64,000 nucleotides of DNA, from the NCBI RefSeq assembly GCF_014656135.1, contig NZ_BNBV01000001.1, forward strand, positions 62,001-126,000. The letters run 5' to 3'. Shown here one piece after another: positions 25,023-34,811 of this stretch. The notes beneath the pieces were generated by a model, which made no database searches, had not been told where the DNA came from, and saw only the letters and a list, made by a program, of their open reading frames with translations. Each line of letters opens with the position of its first letter. Position 1 is the first letter of the stretch. Source of the stretch: Streptomyces thermodiastaticus. Its GTDB lineage: Bacteria; Actinomycetota; Actinomycetes; Streptomycetales; Streptomycetaceae. The position numbers were made by a program, and so were the translations under genes.

Positions 25023-26903
25023 TCAGTGTGCGCCGGACATCGCGCGCTCCCGCGCCGCCCGTACGGCCGCGGAGAGGCCGGTGATGTCGTAGGCGCCGTG
25101 GTGCCGGCGCCCGTTCACGAAGAACGTGGGGGTGCCCGCGACCCCGCTGAGGTCCGCCGACTCCACGTCCTCCGCGATGCGCGCCACGGTGTGCGGGGAG
25201 CGCAGGTCCCGCTCGAACCTGTCCACGTCCAGTCCGAGGTCCGCCGCATAGCCGCGCAGCTGGTCCGGGCGCAGCTCACCCTGGTGGCCGAGCAGCAGAT
25301 CGTGCATCTCCCAGTAACGGCCCTGCGCCGCGGCCGCCTCCGCTGCCTGCGCCGCCAGTTGCGCGAACAGATGGACGTCGGTCAGCGGCAGATGCCGCCA
25401 CACGTAGCGCACATCGCCGAAGTCGCCGAGCAGCTCGCGGACCACCGGCTCGGCCTGCCCGCAGTAGGGGCACTCGTAGTCGCCGTACTCCACGACCGTC
25501 ACGGGTGCCCGCTCCGGGCCGCGCACATGGTCCCGGTCGGGATTCACCGGCATCGCCAGGTCGACGATCGACTCGGCGTCGCCCTGCAGCAGCCGCTGCC
25601 GGGTGCGGCGCGGCAGCGCGGCGACGACCGCGGTGAGGAGTCTGCTGAGCAGGAAGGAGCAGACCACCGCGGCCAGGATGCCGGTCTTGGCGTCCGCCAG
25701 CCGTGTCCCGTCGAACGCCAGGGTGGCGATGAGGAGGGAGACCGTGAAGCCCGACCCGGCGAGCGTTCCGGCCACGGTGATCGCACCCCAGCCCACCGGC
25801 AGCCGCACCCGTCCGCGCCCGGACACCTGGGTGAGCGCGGTGGCCCCGACGATGCCCAGGGGTTTGCCGAACACGAGACCGAGGACGATGCCGAGGGCGA
25901 CCGGTGAGGTGGACGCCCTGGCCAGCTGGCCGGCGCCGAGCACGATGCCGGTGTTGGCCAGGGCGAACAACGGCACGACGACATGGCTCGTCCACGGGTG
26001 GAACAGGCCCTGCAGACGCTCGTTCGGAGAGAGGGCGGAGGCGAGTCCGGCCCGCAGCGAACGCTCCAGCTCCGGCGTGGGCTGTTCGCGGAACGTCCGG
26101 AACAGCCCGGTGGCGTGCTCCAGGTCGGCGCGGGTCGCGGGATAGGCGTAGGTGAGCAGGCCCATCGCGAGGCCGGTGACCACGGGGTCCACACCCGACT
26201 CGACCAGCGCGCCCCACGCCACCACCGCCGGCAGCGCGTAGACCACCCCCCGGCGCACCCCGAGTGCGCGCAGGAACAGAATGACGACGAACACACCTGC
26301 GGCCGCCAGCAGTGCCGGTACGCTGATCCGCTCGCTGTAGGCGACGGCGATGACGACCAGGGCGACGAAGTCGTCGACCACGGTGACGGTGAGGATGAAC
26401 ACCCGCAGCCCGCTGGGCATGCGGCGCCCGACGACGGCCAGGGCGCCGAGGGCGAAGGCGGTGTCGGTGGACATCGCCGCTCCCCAGCCGGACATGGACG
26501 CCTGGCCCGCGTTGAGCGCGAGATAGATGCCGACGGGTACGAGCATGCCGCTCAGCCCCGCGGCGAGCGGCAGGGCGAGCCGGGTGCGGTCACGCAGCTC
26601 GCCCATGTCGAACTCGCGGCGGGCCTCCAGGCCGACCACGAAGAAGAACAGCGCCATCAGTCCGCTGTTGACCCACTCGCGCAGCGACAGCGACAGCCCG
26701 TGCGTGCCGAGCCCCACGGACAGACGGGTCCTCCAGAACGCCTCGTAGCCCCCGGGCGCGGCGTTGGCCCATGCCAGCGCGGCCAGCGCCGCCGCCACCA
26801 GGACGGCCGCACTGCCGGTCTCGGTCCGCAAGAAGTCGCGCAGCGGCGAACGGGAGTCTCCGCAGGCGCTCTGGCCCGTGTAGTCGTCGGATGGGGTGGC
26901 CAT
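25023..26903 (-). CDS. nhaA: Na+/H+ antiporter NhaA fused to a DsbA-like thioredoxin domain
   Basis: 626 residues. Residues 1 to about 415 are NhaA with twelve or so membrane helices and the ion-binding Asp pair in [12 protein letters not shown]; the [11 protein letters not shown] segment is also conserved. Residues about 430-626 form a DsbA/thioredoxin-type domain with CPYC near 477-480 and the cis-Pro segment [11 protein letters not shown]. This NhaA-DsbA fusion is known in actinobacteria. The antiporter removes Na+ in exchange for H+, and the soluble domain may respond to redox state (inference). The start ATG at 26903 is preceded by GGAGAG. It is divergent from dhaK. Confidence 0.9.
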   Translation of the reverse strand: MATPSDDYTGQSACGDSRSPLRDFLRTETGSAAVLVAAALAALAWANAAPGGYEAFWRTRLSVGLGTHGLSLSLREWVNSGLMALFFFVVGLEARREFDMGELRDRTRLALPLAAGLSGMLVPVGIYLALNAGQASMSGWGAAMSTDTAFALGALAVVGRRMPSGLRVFILTVTVVDDFVALVVIAVAYSERISVPALLAAAGVFVVILFLRALGVRRGVVYALPAVVAWGALVESGVDPVVTGLAMGLLTYAYPATRADLEHATGLFRTFREQPTPELERSLRAGLASALSPNERLQGLFHPWTSHVVVPLFALANTGIVLGAGQLARASTSPVALGIVLGLVFGKPLGIVGATALTQVSGRGRVRLPVGWGAITVAGTLAGSGFTVSLLIATLAFDGTRLADAKTGILAAVVCSFLLSRLLTAVVAALPRRTRQRLLQGDAESIVDLAMPVNPDRDHVRGPERAPVTVVEYGDYECPYCGQAEPVVRELLGDFGDVRYVWRHLPLTDVHLFAQLAAQAAEAAAAQGRYWEMHDLLLGHQGELRPDQLRGYAADLGLDVDRFERDLRSPHTVARIAEDVESADLSGVAGTPTFFVNGRRHHGAYDITGLSAAVRAARERAMSGAH

Positions 26904-27148
26904 GGTCAGCCGCTCTCCTGCCTCCCGCCGTGGGGTCCGGGCCGCCGGCCGCTGGTGGCGGAACAGCGGCGCCGGCGTCATTCATTCCACGACACGTGAC
27001 CTCGGCTGCCCCAGGGCAGATACTTCCGACAGCGGCAGCCCGCCTTCACCCGTACGACGACCACCGATCCTGACCACCTCTCACCGCGGCCGCCGCCGAT
27101 GCCCGAAGCGCAGGTCACCTGTCTGTTAGTCTCACCAGGAGGTACCCC

Positions 27149-28141
27149 ATGAGGATGCTGATCAACGTCGCGGAGACCGTCGTCGCGGACGCTCTGCGGG
27201 GTATGGCGGCCGCTCATCCCGAACTGACGGTCGATGTCGAGAACCGGGTGATCGTGCGGCGGGACGCCCCGGTCCCCGGGAAGGTGGCGCTGGTCTCCGG
27301 CGGCGGTTCCGGTCACGAACCGCTGCACGGCGGCTTCGTGGGTCCCGGGATGCTCTCGGCGGCCTGTCCCGGTGAGGTCTTCACCTCCCCTGTTCCGGAC
27401 CAGATGGTGCGGGCCGCGGCGGCCGTGGACAGCGGGGCCGGCGTACTGTTCGTGGTGAAGAACTACACCGGGGACGTCCTCAACTTCGACATGGCGGCCG
27501 AGCTGGCCGAGGACGAGGGCATCCAGGTCGCGAAGGTGCTGGTCAACGATGACGTGGCGGTGACCGACAGCACGTTCACGGCCGGGCGGCGCGGCACCGG
27601 TGCGACGCTGTTCGTGGAGAAGATCGCGGGCGCGGCGGCCGAGGAGGGGCAGCCGCTGGAGCGGGTCGAGTCCATCGCCCGGCGGGTCAACGACAACTCC
27701 CGCAGCTTCGGGGTGGCGCTGAGCGCGGTGACCACGCCGGCCAAGGGCACCCCCACCTTCGACCTGCCGCCGGGCGAGCTGGAGCTGGGCATCGGCATCC
27801 ACGGCGAGCCCGGCCGGGAGCGGCGGGCGATGATGACCGCCCGGGAGATCGCCGACTTCGCGGTGGACGCGATCCTGGAGGACCTCGACTCGCGCGATCC
27901 GGTGCTGCTGCTGGTCAACGGCATGGGGGCGACCCCGCTGCTGGAGCTGTACGGCTTCAACGCGGAGGTGCACCGGGTGCTGGCCGAGCGCGGGGTGGCC
28001 GTGGCCCGCACCCTGGTCGGCAACTACGTCACCTCTTTGGACATGGCGGGCGCCTCGGTCACCCTGTGCCGGATCGACGAAGAGCTGCTGCGGCTGTGGG
28101 ACGCGCCGGTGAACACGCCGGGCCTGCGCTGGGGTGTGTGA
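27149..28141 (+). CDS. dhaK: Dihydroxyacetone kinase subunit DhaK
   Basis: 330 residues, full length. DhaK binds dihydroxyacetone covalently through a His; the segment GIGIHGEPG near residue 217 holds that His and GGGSGHEPLHGGFVG (51-65) holds the catalytic His. It transfers phosphate from DhaL-bound ADP to the substrate (family knowledge). It is soluble. The ATG at 27149 has AGGAGG six bases upstream. It is the first gene of dhaK-dhaL-dhaM. With glpK, a GlpF-type channel and a GylR-like regulator further right, this window holds much of glycerol and triose input. Confidence 0.95.
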   Translation: MRMLINVAETVVADALRGMAAAHPELTVDVENRVIVRRDAPVPGKVALVSGGGSGHEPLHGGFVGPGMLSAACPGEVFTSPVPDQMVRAAAAVDSGAGVLFVVKNYTGDVLNFDMAAELAEDEGIQVAKVLVNDDVAVTDSTFTAGRRGTGATLFVEKIAGAAAEEGQPLERVESIARRVNDNSRSFGVALSAVTTPAKGTPTFDLPPGELELGIGIHGEPGRERRAMMTAREIADFAVDAILEDLDSRDPVLLLVNGMGATPLLELYGFNAEVHRVLAERGVAVARTLVGNYVTSLDMAGASVTLCRIDEELLRLWDAPVNTPGLRWGV

Positions 28142-28193
28142 CCCGCGGTCGTGTCCCATGTATCGACGCACCTAATGTCAAAGGGGAGTTCTT

Positions 28194-28811
28194 GTGCTCG
28201 ACACCGACTTCTTCCGTCGTTGGATGACGGCGGCCGCCGCGTCGGTCGACCGCGAGGCGGAGCGGCTGACCGCTCTGGACTCGGCGATCGGGGACGCCGA
28301 TCACGGCAGCAACATGCAGCGCGGGTTCACCGCCGTGCGGACCGCACTGGAGAAGGAGGCACCCGACACGCCGGGCGCGGTGCTGATCCTCGCCGGGCGG
28401 CAGCTGATCTCGACGGTGGGCGGCGCCTCCGGGCCGCTGTACGGCACGCTGCTGCGACGCGCGGGCAAGGCGCTCGGTGAGGCGGCCGAGGTGAGCGAGG
28501 AACAGCTCGCCGAGGCGCTGCGGGCGGGTGTCGAGGGGGTCAAGCAGCTCGGCGGGGCCGCACCGGGCGACAAGACCATGGTCGACGCGCTGATGCCGGC
28601 CGTCGAGGCGCTCGGCGACGGTTTCGCCGCGGCCGGCGCGGCCGCCGAGCAGGGCGCCGAGGCGACCACGCCGTTGCAGGCCCGCAAGGGGCGGGCGAGT
28701 TATCTGGGCGAGCGCAGCATCGGGCACCAGGATCCGGGGGCGACCTCGTCGGCACTGCTGATCGCGGCTCTGGCCGAGGCCGCCGCGGGGACGGAGGGTT
28801 CCGGTGAGTGA
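28194..28811 (+). CDS. dhaL: Dihydroxyacetone kinase subunit DhaL
   Basis: 205 residues, full length. DSAIGDADHGSNM holds the Asp residues that bind two Mg ions and the ADP that serves as cofactor in PTS-type Dha kinases. GGASGPLYGTLLRRAGKAL and GDKTMVDALMPA also match the family. GTG start at 28194, six bases after GGGGAG and 52 nt past the dhaK stop. It overlaps dhaM by 8 nt, so it is translationally coupled. Confidence 0.95.
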   Translation: MLDTDFFRRWMTAAAASVDREAERLTALDSAIGDADHGSNMQRGFTAVRTALEKEAPDTPGAVLILAGRQLISTVGGASGPLYGTLLRRAGKALGEAAEVSEEQLAEALRAGVEGVKQLGGAAPGDKTMVDALMPAVEALGDGFAAAGAAAEQGAEATTPLQARKGRASYLGERSIGHQDPGATSSALLIAALAEAAAGTEGSGE

Positions 28812-29214
28812 CGAGAGGGTCGTCGGCATCGTGCTGGTGTCGCACAGCGCGGAGGTGGCCGCGTCGGTGGCCGAGCTGGCCAAGAGCCTGGCGGGCGGTG
28901 CGGCGCCGGTGCCGGTGGTTCCGGCGGGAGGCCGGGAGGACGGAGGCGTGGGCACCAGCTCGGAGCTGGTCGCCGCGGCCGCGGCGTCCGCGGACCGCGG
29001 TGCCGGGGTCGCGGTTCTCACCGACCTGGGCAGCGCGGTCCTCACGGTGAAGGCGCTGCTGGCCGAGGGCGACGAACTGCCGAAGGACACGCGTCTGGTG
29101 GACGCGCCGTTCGTCGAGGGCGCGGTGGCCGCGGTCGTCACGGCGGCCACGGGCGCCGGCCTGGACGCGGTCGAGGCGGCGGCCCGGGACGCGTACGACT
29201 ACCGGAAGGTGTGA
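28804..29214 (+). CDS. dhaM: PTS phosphotransfer subunit DhaM, EIIA domain only
   Basis: 136 residues. GIVLVSHSAEVA with His14 is the phospho-His of the mannose-type EIIA fold; GGREDGGVGTSSELVAAA and LTDLGSAVLTVK also match. Unlike E. coli DhaM it lacks fused HPr and EI-like domains, so it must take phosphate from the general PTS proteins HPr and EI encoded elsewhere. It rephosphorylates ADP on DhaL. GTG start at 28804 inside the dhaL end. It closes the operon; a short hairpin follows. Confidence 0.9.
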   Translation: MSDERVVGIVLVSHSAEVAASVAELAKSLAGGAAPVPVVPAGGREDGGVGTSSELVAAAAASADRGAGVAVLTDLGSAVLTVKALLAEGDELPKDTRLVDAPFVEGAVAAVVTAATGAGLDAVEAAARDAYDYRKV

Positions 29215-29243
29215 GGGAAGGGCCGGCCGGTGCGGGCGCCCGC

Positions 29244-29262
29244 GGCGCGGTGCTGCCGCGCC
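29244..29262 (+). terminator. Probable terminator of dhaKLM
   Basis: GGCGCGG (29244-29250) pairs with CCGCGCC (29256-29262) around a 5-nt loop, 29 nt past the dhaM stop. Confidence 0.45.
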
Positions 29263-30131
29263 TTCGGGCCCGGCGGGCGGATGCGGCCGCCGCGGACGGC
29301 CCGGCCGGGGACCGGACGTCCGGCACGCGCCGCCGGCCCGGGGTGCGTCCGCGTCCGGACGGCCGTGACAGCCGGTGCACTCCGGCTCCGTGCCGGTCCA
29401 CGGCCGGGAGATCGGCGGTTCGTACGGGCCCGGGTACACCTGCCGGGCGGCCGGAGCCCTCGCACCTCGGTGGCCGGGCCCCGGCCGCCCGCGCCGGCGC
29501 GGCATCAGCGACGACAGCGGTCCGCGCCTCGGCGTGAACTTCCCGTTGTCCACGGGCAGTTCAGCCGGGTTGGGTTCAGCATACGTAACGGAACCCGCAT
29601 GTCACCCACGGTGGTCCGGGAAACGCCCCGCGCGGGGCGGGACACGGTCCGTGCCGACGGCCCGGGCGGTGGAAGGACCGTGCCGAGGAAAGCGGTTGAC
29701 GAGGGACACGGCTCGCGCGCGGCGGTGCAGGGCCGGCCGGCGCGGCGGTGCTCCCGGGCGTGTCGCGGCGCCGGGCGGCGCGCCCGTGCCGCTCGCGGAA
29801 CGGCCCGGACGGCACGGGGCGGCCGCCTCGGGGCAGGGACCCTGGGTGCCCGGGCGACTGCTCACCCGCCCGGCCGGGACCACCGGAGTGGTCCCGGCCG
29901 GCTCCGGATGTGATCACGCCGGAGCGGGTCCCTGCCGCGAGGGGAGCCGTGGCGCCGAGGCGGAGGCGGCGCATGATCCACCGAACGGACGGCTCGTCAC
30001 CCGGGCGGTGCGGCCCGGCGTGCGGGGGGCGCCCGACCGGCGTTTGCTGCCCCTTGAGGCGGCACGGGCGATCCCCATTCTCCGGCGGCACCTGGGACGA
30101 TCCGCCGACCGTGCCACCGGAGGACTGTCGC
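29263..30131. other. Long intergenic stretch without recognisable gene
   Basis: About 870 bp with no convincing gene on either strand; the ORFs present have Arg/Pro/Gly-rich nonsense translations. Around 29540-29600 the base composition is clearly less GC-rich, which may mark a promoter. No tRNA or repeat was recognised. Confidence 0.5.
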
Positions 30132-30686
30132 ATGGGCAACACTCAGCCACACCTGCGCCCCGGCCCGGTGGCGGCGGCCGCCGCCCTCGCGCTCGGAATC
30201 GCCGTCGGCCCTGCCGCCGCCGAGCCGGGGATCTTCGTGAGCGCCGACGGGTCCACGGTGTCGGTGACCACCGCGGTGTGCCCGGAGCTCGGCGGCTTCT
30301 GGGGCACGGCCGCCCTGCTGTCCGCGGGGCAGACGAGTGTCGCCGAGGGACGCCGGGCGGAGCTGACGGGCTCGGCCGCGATTCAGTCGGCCGTGTGGCA
30401 GGACGTCCGCCCGGGCACCTACACCGTGATCGTGGTCTGCGCGGACAACGTCACCGCGGGCACGCAGTCGGTCACCGTCGCGGCCGCCGCCCGTCCGTCC
30501 GCCTCGGCCTCCCCCGCCTCTGCCGCCTCCGCCGCGTCCGCGCGGAGCCGGGCCGGCGGGCGCACCGAGGCCGCAGGGGACGACCGGTCCGTCGCCCTGG
30601 CGGCCGGCGGGGCCGTGGTGGGGGCCGCGATGATCGGCACGGGCTGGTGTCTGCGCCGCCGCAGCATGCGGCCCTACCGGCTGTGA
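30132..30686 (+). CDS. Cell-surface protein with signal peptide and C-terminal membrane anchor
   Basis: 184 residues. Residues 1 to about 32 form a Sec signal peptide. Residues about 33-122 form an Ig-like beta domain (GIFVSADGSTVSVTTAVCPELGGF... TVIVVCADNVTAGTQSVTV) with one Cys pair. A Ser/Ala/Arg linker follows, then a membrane helix near 158-175 and a short RRRSMRPYRL tail. This is the layout of small Streptomyces wall-side proteins; no sortase motif is seen. The ATG at 30132 has GGAGGA upstream. Function unknown. It is convergent with the next gene, with a strong hairpin between. Confidence 0.7.
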   Translation: MGNTQPHLRPGPVAAAAALALGIAVGPAAAEPGIFVSADGSTVSVTTAVCPELGGFWGTAALLSAGQTSVAEGRRAELTGSAAIQSAVWQDVRPGTYTVIVVCADNVTAGTQSVTVAAAARPSASASPASAASAASARSRAGGRTEAAGDDRSVALAAGGAVVGAAMIGTGWCLRRRSMRPYRL

Positions 30687-30718
30687 CCGGCCATCCCGGC
30701 GGCGAGGCCGGCATGCGC

Positions 30719-30749
30719 GTGGCCGCCGGCCCGGACGGGCGGCGGCCAC
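30719..30749. terminator. Bidirectional terminator hairpin
   Basis: GTGGCCGCCG (30719-30728) pairs perfectly with 30740-30749, with CCCG/CGGG pairing inside the loop. It lies between convergent genes. Confidence 0.7.
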
Positions 30750-30778
30750 GGCCGGTCACCCGGCAGGATGTACGGACG

Positions 30779-31141
30779 TCAGCGACTGGTGAGCCGCACG
30801 TGCAGCTCGCGCTCCTGGTCGCCGGAGGCCGTGCACAGGTCGTCGACGGCGAACAGGTCGTCGAGCATGGTGCGGAACCTGTCGATCGCCCAGTAGCCGC
30901 CCTGCACGTCCACGACCACGGAGCCCTGCAGGTGGACCGGGTCGCAGCGGCCGTGGGCATCGGCCACGTCGTAGGTGCCGAGCCACACCGTCGGGCGCAC
31001 CTCGTGGAAGTCGCGGGGCACGTCCTCCGGGCGTCGGTCGGAGGTGAAGCAGGAGCGCAGGGCGTCGAACACGATCCGGGCGTCCTCCTTGCTGCACCCG
31101 CTCAGCTCCACCGAGACGGATTCGGGGTGCTCCTTGTCCAT
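30779..31141 (-). CDS. Conserved hypothetical, small acidic protein
   Basis: 120 residues, soluble. Alternating charged and hydrophobic residues (VSVELSGCSKEDARIVFDALRSCF, then VWLGTYDVADAH, then GSVVVDVQGGYWAIDRFRTMLDDLF) suggest an alpha/beta fold; no signal peptide or motif is recognised. The ATG at 31141 has GAGGAG about eight bases upstream. It is divergent from the PAS-GAF-SpoIIE phosphatase gene. I do not know the family function; from memory, similar proteins occur in many Streptomyces. Confidence 0.6.
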   Translation of the reverse strand: MDKEHPESVSVELSGCSKEDARIVFDALRSCFTSDRRPEDVPRDFHEVRPTVWLGTYDVADAHGRCDPVHLQGSVVVDVQGGYWAIDRFRTMLDDLFAVDDLCTASGDQERELHVRLTSR

Positions 31142-31465
31142 CGTGATCGCTCCTCTCGTGGCCGCCATGCGGTACCGCAGGCGGGGTTCCCCCCGCGCGG
31201 CGCGCCACTCCTCCCCCGGTGTCTCTTCCAGCCAAGCACCTGCTCCGCCCGGAGCACCACCCGCCGCCGCGGGCGGCCGAGGCCGGCCCGGCCGGCAGGA
31301 CGGGGCCGGGGACGGTCCGGGGAGGTGACACCCCGGCGGGGCGATGCGCGCACCGGACCGGGCGGGCCGCGGCCCCTCGGCGCCGTGGGTGCGGGCGCGG
31401 TACAACGGGGTGTGTCGGCACCGGGTGGCTCGGGCCGCGCGAACGGACGAAGGGCGGTGCGTGGG
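31142..31465. other. Divergent intergenic region
   Basis: 324 bp between divergent starts. It holds the ribosome sites of both genes but no gene, tRNA or clear palindromic operator that I can see. Confidence 0.4.
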
Positions 31466-33544
31466 ATGACTGCAGCCGGGGCTCCCTCGGCCCAGGGCGA
31501 CGAGCACCCCCTCGGCCCCGTGCAGCCGAGCGGGCTGCTCGACGTGCTGCGTGTGGCGTCGGTGGTGCTCGACGCCGAGGGACGCATCGTGCTGTGGAGC
31601 CCGCAGGCGGAGGAGCTCTTCGGTTACTCCGCGCAGGAGGCACTGGGACAGTACGCCGGCCGGCTGATGGTGCACGAGGAGAACCTCGGCCTGGTGATCA
31701 AACTGTTCACCGACGTCCTGCAGACCGGCAAGGGGTGGGCGGGTGCCTTTCCCATCCGGCACAAGGACGGCAGCACCCGTCTGGTGGAGTTCCGCAACAT
31801 GCGGCTGCTGGACGACCGGGGAGACGTCTACGCGCTCGGTCTGGCCGCCGACCAGTCGACGGTACGGCGCCTGGAGCGCGACGTGGCGCTGTCGGCACGC
31901 ATGGTCTCCCAGTCCCCGATCGGGCTGGCCGTACTGGACACACAGCTGCGGTTCGTCTCGGTCAATCCGGCGCTGAAGCGGATCGACGGCGTCCCGTCCG
32001 AGCAGCGCATGGGGCGGACGCTGAGCGACGTGCTGCCGCACCTGGCCCCCGGGGAACTGGAGTCCGCCGCGCGCCGGGTGCTGGAGCGCGGCGAACCCCT
32101 CGTCGACGTCTTCGTCGTGGGCCGCACCCAGGCCGCACCGGACGAGGACCGCGCCCTGTCGGTGTCGCTGTACCGCCTGGAGGACGCCAACGGCACCGTG
32201 CTGGGGGTGGCGATGTCGGTCGTGGACGTCACCGAGCAGTACCGGGCCGGTCTGGAGGCGGAGGCGGCACGCCGGCGTCTGGCGCTTCTCGTCGACGCCT
32301 CCGCCCGGATCGGGACCACCCTGGACCTGGACCGCACGGCCTGGGAGCTGGCCGACGTGGCCGTGCCAGAGCTGGCCGACGTGGCCGCGGTGGATCTGCT
32401 GGAGGAGATCGTCGCGGGGCGCGACAGCAGCCCCGGGCGGCAGGACGGCGCGCTGATCCGTGCCCTCGCGCTGCGGGCCGACGGCTCGTCGGAGGCGCTC
32501 CAGGCGGCCGATCCGACCGGTGAGATCGCCCACTACACACCCGAGCGCCTGGTCACGCGGTGTGTCCGCACCGGTCGACCGGTACTGGTGGCGAAGGTGG
32601 AGGACGAGGACCTGTTCCGTATCGCCCGCTCCCCGGAGGCGGCCCTGCTGCTGAGACGCGCGGGTGTGCACTCGTATCTCGCCGTGCCGCTGATCGCCCG
32701 CGGCGAGGTGCTGGGCGCGCTGGACCTCAAACGCACCCGTGATCCCCGCCCGTTCGGCGAGGACGACGTGCTGCTGGCCCGGGAGCTGGCCGCCCGCGCC
32801 GCCGTGCAGATCGACAACGCGCGCTGGTATCAGCACGCCCGCGACACCGCCCTGACCCTGCAGCGCAGTCTGCTGCCCCGGCACCCGTCGGTGACCGGCG
32901 GGCTCCAGGTGGCCTCCCGCTATCAGCCGGCGGGCGCCACGGTCGAGGTGGGCGGCGACTGGTTCGACGTGATCCCCCTGCAGGACGGCAAGACGGCCCT
33001 GGTCGTCGGTGACGTCATGGGCAGCGGCATCGACGCGGCCGCCACCATGGGGCGGCTGCGCACCGCGACCAAGGCGCTGGCCTCGCTCGACCTGGACCCC
33101 GCCCGGCTCCTGGAGCACCTGGACCGGATCACCGACGGCCTGGAGCAGTCCATCGCCACCTGTCTGTACGCGGTCCACGACCCCGACCGGCGTCAGTGCC
33201 GGATCGCCAACGCCGGGCATCTGCCGCCGGCCCGTGTCCGCCGGGGCCGGACGCCGGAACTGCTTCAGCTGCCGACCGGGGTGCCGCTGGGCGTCGGGGG
33301 GGTCGCCTTCACCACCACCACGGTCGGTCTGGAGCCCGGCGACCAGCTCGTGCTGTACACCGACGGGCTCGTCGAGACCCGCCGTGATCCGCTGGACGAG
33401 CGTCTGGAGCTGCTGCTGACCCTGCTCGACGATCCGGGGCGTCCCCTGGAGGACCTCTGCGACCGCCTGCTGCGCGCGCTGCGCCAGCCGGACAACCACG
33501 ACGACGTGGCCCTGCTCGTGGCCCGCGCGCAGGAGCCCGCGTAG
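31466..33544 (+). CDS. PAS-PAS-GAF-SpoIIE protein phosphatase
   Basis: 692 residues. PAS 1 at about 25-135 (VVLDAEGRIVLWSPQAEELFGYSAQEALG), PAS 2 at about 140-260 (GLAVLDTQLRFVSVNPALKRIDG), GAF at about 270-450, and a PP2C/SpoIIE domain from about 480 with GGDWFDV and VGDVMGSGIDAA metal-binding Asp motifs and HDDVALLV near the end. These proteins dephosphorylate anti-anti-sigma factors in partner-switching cascades; the sensor domains respond to ligand or redox (family knowledge). It is soluble with no membrane helix and no kinase domain of the RsbW type. The ATG at 31466 lies in frame and just upstream of the first PAS. Confidence 0.85.
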   Translation: MTAAGAPSAQGDEHPLGPVQPSGLLDVLRVASVVLDAEGRIVLWSPQAEELFGYSAQEALGQYAGRLMVHEENLGLVIKLFTDVLQTGKGWAGAFPIRHKDGSTRLVEFRNMRLLDDRGDVYALGLAADQSTVRRLERDVALSARMVSQSPIGLAVLDTQLRFVSVNPALKRIDGVPSEQRMGRTLSDVLPHLAPGELESAARRVLERGEPLVDVFVVGRTQAAPDEDRALSVSLYRLEDANGTVLGVAMSVVDVTEQYRAGLEAEAARRRLALLVDASARIGTTLDLDRTAWELADVAVPELADVAAVDLLEEIVAGRDSSPGRQDGALIRALALRADGSSEALQAADPTGEIAHYTPERLVTRCVRTGRPVLVAKVEDEDLFRIARSPEAALLLRRAGVHSYLAVPLIARGEVLGALDLKRTRDPRPFGEDDVLLARELAARAAVQIDNARWYQHARDTALTLQRSLLPRHPSVTGGLQVASRYQPAGATVEVGGDWFDVIPLQDGKTALVVGDVMGSGIDAAATMGRLRTATKALASLDLDPARLLEHLDRITDGLEQSIATCLYAVHDPDRRQCRIANAGHLPPARVRRGRTPELLQLPTGVPLGVGGVAFTTTTVGLEPGDQLVLYTDGLVETRRDPLDERLELLLTLLDDPGRPLEDLCDRLLRALRQPDNHDDVALLVARAQEPA

Positions 33545-33603
33545 GGTGCCCGCCGCCGGGAGGAGGCGGCACATGTGTGTGCGGGCGGACCGGGAAGCCG
33601 TCC

Positions 33604-34428
33604 TCAGTGCCGGACGCCCACGACGACGGTCGCGTCCAGCGTGTCGCAGACCGCGAGGCGTGCGGCGAGACCGCTCGCGGTGAAGGCCGCGACGGCCTCC
33701 GGCGCCTGACGGGTGCTGGTCTCGACGAGCAGGCACCCGCCGGGGGCGAGCCAGTCGGGTGCCCCGGCGGCGACCCGGCGCAGCACGTCCAGGCCGTCCG
33801 CGCCGCCGTCGAGGGCGACCGGCGGTTCGTGCTCGCGGGCCTCCGGCGGCAGCAGGCCGACGTGAGCGGTGGGCACGTACGGGACGTTGGCGGCGAGGAG
33901 GTCCACGCGTCCCCGCAGGGCCGCCGGGAGCGCCGCGAACAGGTCGCCCGCGTGGACGTGCCCGCCCAGGGGGCCGAGGTTGCGCCGGGCGCAGCGCACG
34001 GCCGAGGGGTCGACGTCGGCGGCGTGCAGCTCGGCCGGCCGCAGAACGGCGGCCAGCGCGGCGCCCACCGCGCCGGACCCGCAGCACAGATCCACCACGA
34101 CGGCCGCGTCCGGCGCCTGGAGCAGGGCCTGGTCGACGAGGAACTCGGTGCGGCGCCGGGGCACGAAGACACCCGGTTCCACGGCGATGCGCAGCCCGCG
34201 GAACTCGGCCCAGCCGAGCACCTGTTCCAGCGGCAGCCCGGCCGCGCGCCGGCGCACGAGGCCGGCGAGCTGATCCGGGGTGTGCGCGGCGCCGAGGATC
34301 AGCTCCGCCTCGTCCTCCGCGAACACGCAGCCGGCGGCGCGCAGCGCGGCCACGGTCGCCGCACGCACCGCGTGCAGCGAGGAGGAGGAGAGGGAAGAGG
34401 CGGAGGGATGGTGCTCGGGGCTAGGCAT
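33604..34428 (-). CDS. PrmC-related protein glutamine methyltransferase
   Basis: 274 residues. SAM motif I is VVDLCCGSGAVGAALA (near 116). The substrate-binding NPPY of PrmC/HemK reads NVPYVPT (near 178), a variant shared by a PrmC-related group annotated as putative N5-glutamine methyltransferase. The N-terminal helical domain (LPLEQVLGWAEFRGLRIAVEPGVFVPR) is the PrmC release-factor-binding region. The target Gln protein is unknown. The ATG at 34428 follows AAGGTGG. It is convergent with the phosphatase gene and divergent from marR. Confidence 0.8.
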   Translation of the reverse strand: MPSPEHHPSASSLSSSSLHAVRAATVAALRAAGCVFAEDEAELILGAAHTPDQLAGLVRRRAAGLPLEQVLGWAEFRGLRIAVEPGVFVPRRRTEFLVDQALLQAPDAAVVVDLCCGSGAVGAALAAVLRPAELHAADVDPSAVRCARRNLGPLGGHVHAGDLFAALPAALRGRVDLLAANVPYVPTAHVGLLPPEAREHEPPVALDGGADGLDVLRRVAAGAPDWLAPGGCLLVETSTRQAPEAVAAFTASGLAARLAVCDTLDATVVVGVRH

Positions 34429-34811
34429 GGTGGGCCACCTTTCGGGGGCGGGGTGCTCCCGCGGCCGTCTGCCGGCGGTGGTCCGCACCGTCGTGAGGGG
34501 AGCGTGGGTCCGGGCCGGCCCGGCGGTGACGGGCGCATCCGTTCGGTCTGCCGCGGCCGGTGGTCAACCTATCGCACCCGCCCGTTCCCGCACGCCCGCC
34601 GTGCGCGCACCTGCGGTGACGTTCTCCTCGGTCCACGGTGCCGGCGACCCGCGCCGCGACGCTCCGTCCCGGTCCGCGGAGTCGGCGGTACCCGCCGCCC
34701 GGGCGGGCGCGCCGGTCCCGGTGAGCGTTCGGCCGGGCCGGACCCGCCGTGCCCGGCTTGTCCGCCGTCCCTCTACAGTCGCACTGCGCAACCGAGTCGG
34801 GGAGGTGGTCC
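34429..34811. other. Divergent intergenic region before marR
   Basis: 383 bp with no gene. TACAGT at 34774-34779 could be a -10 box for marR, but I find no matching -35 box and no clear MarR-type palindrome. Confidence 0.4.

Noticed and set aside
29576..30142. 188-codon minus-strand ORF in the intergenic region
   Set aside because: Low-complexity Arg/Pro/Gly translation with no homologue-like pattern or ribosome site.
29375..33544. Very long open frame extending upstream of the SpoIIE phosphatase gene
   Set aside because: Only the part from 31466 has domain sequence; the upstream part is Arg/Gly-rich and crosses the signal-peptide protein gene in another frame.
30779..34087. 1102-codon minus-strand ORF
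   Set aside because: It is antisense to the phosphatase gene; only its last 120 codons (30779-31141) look like a real protein.
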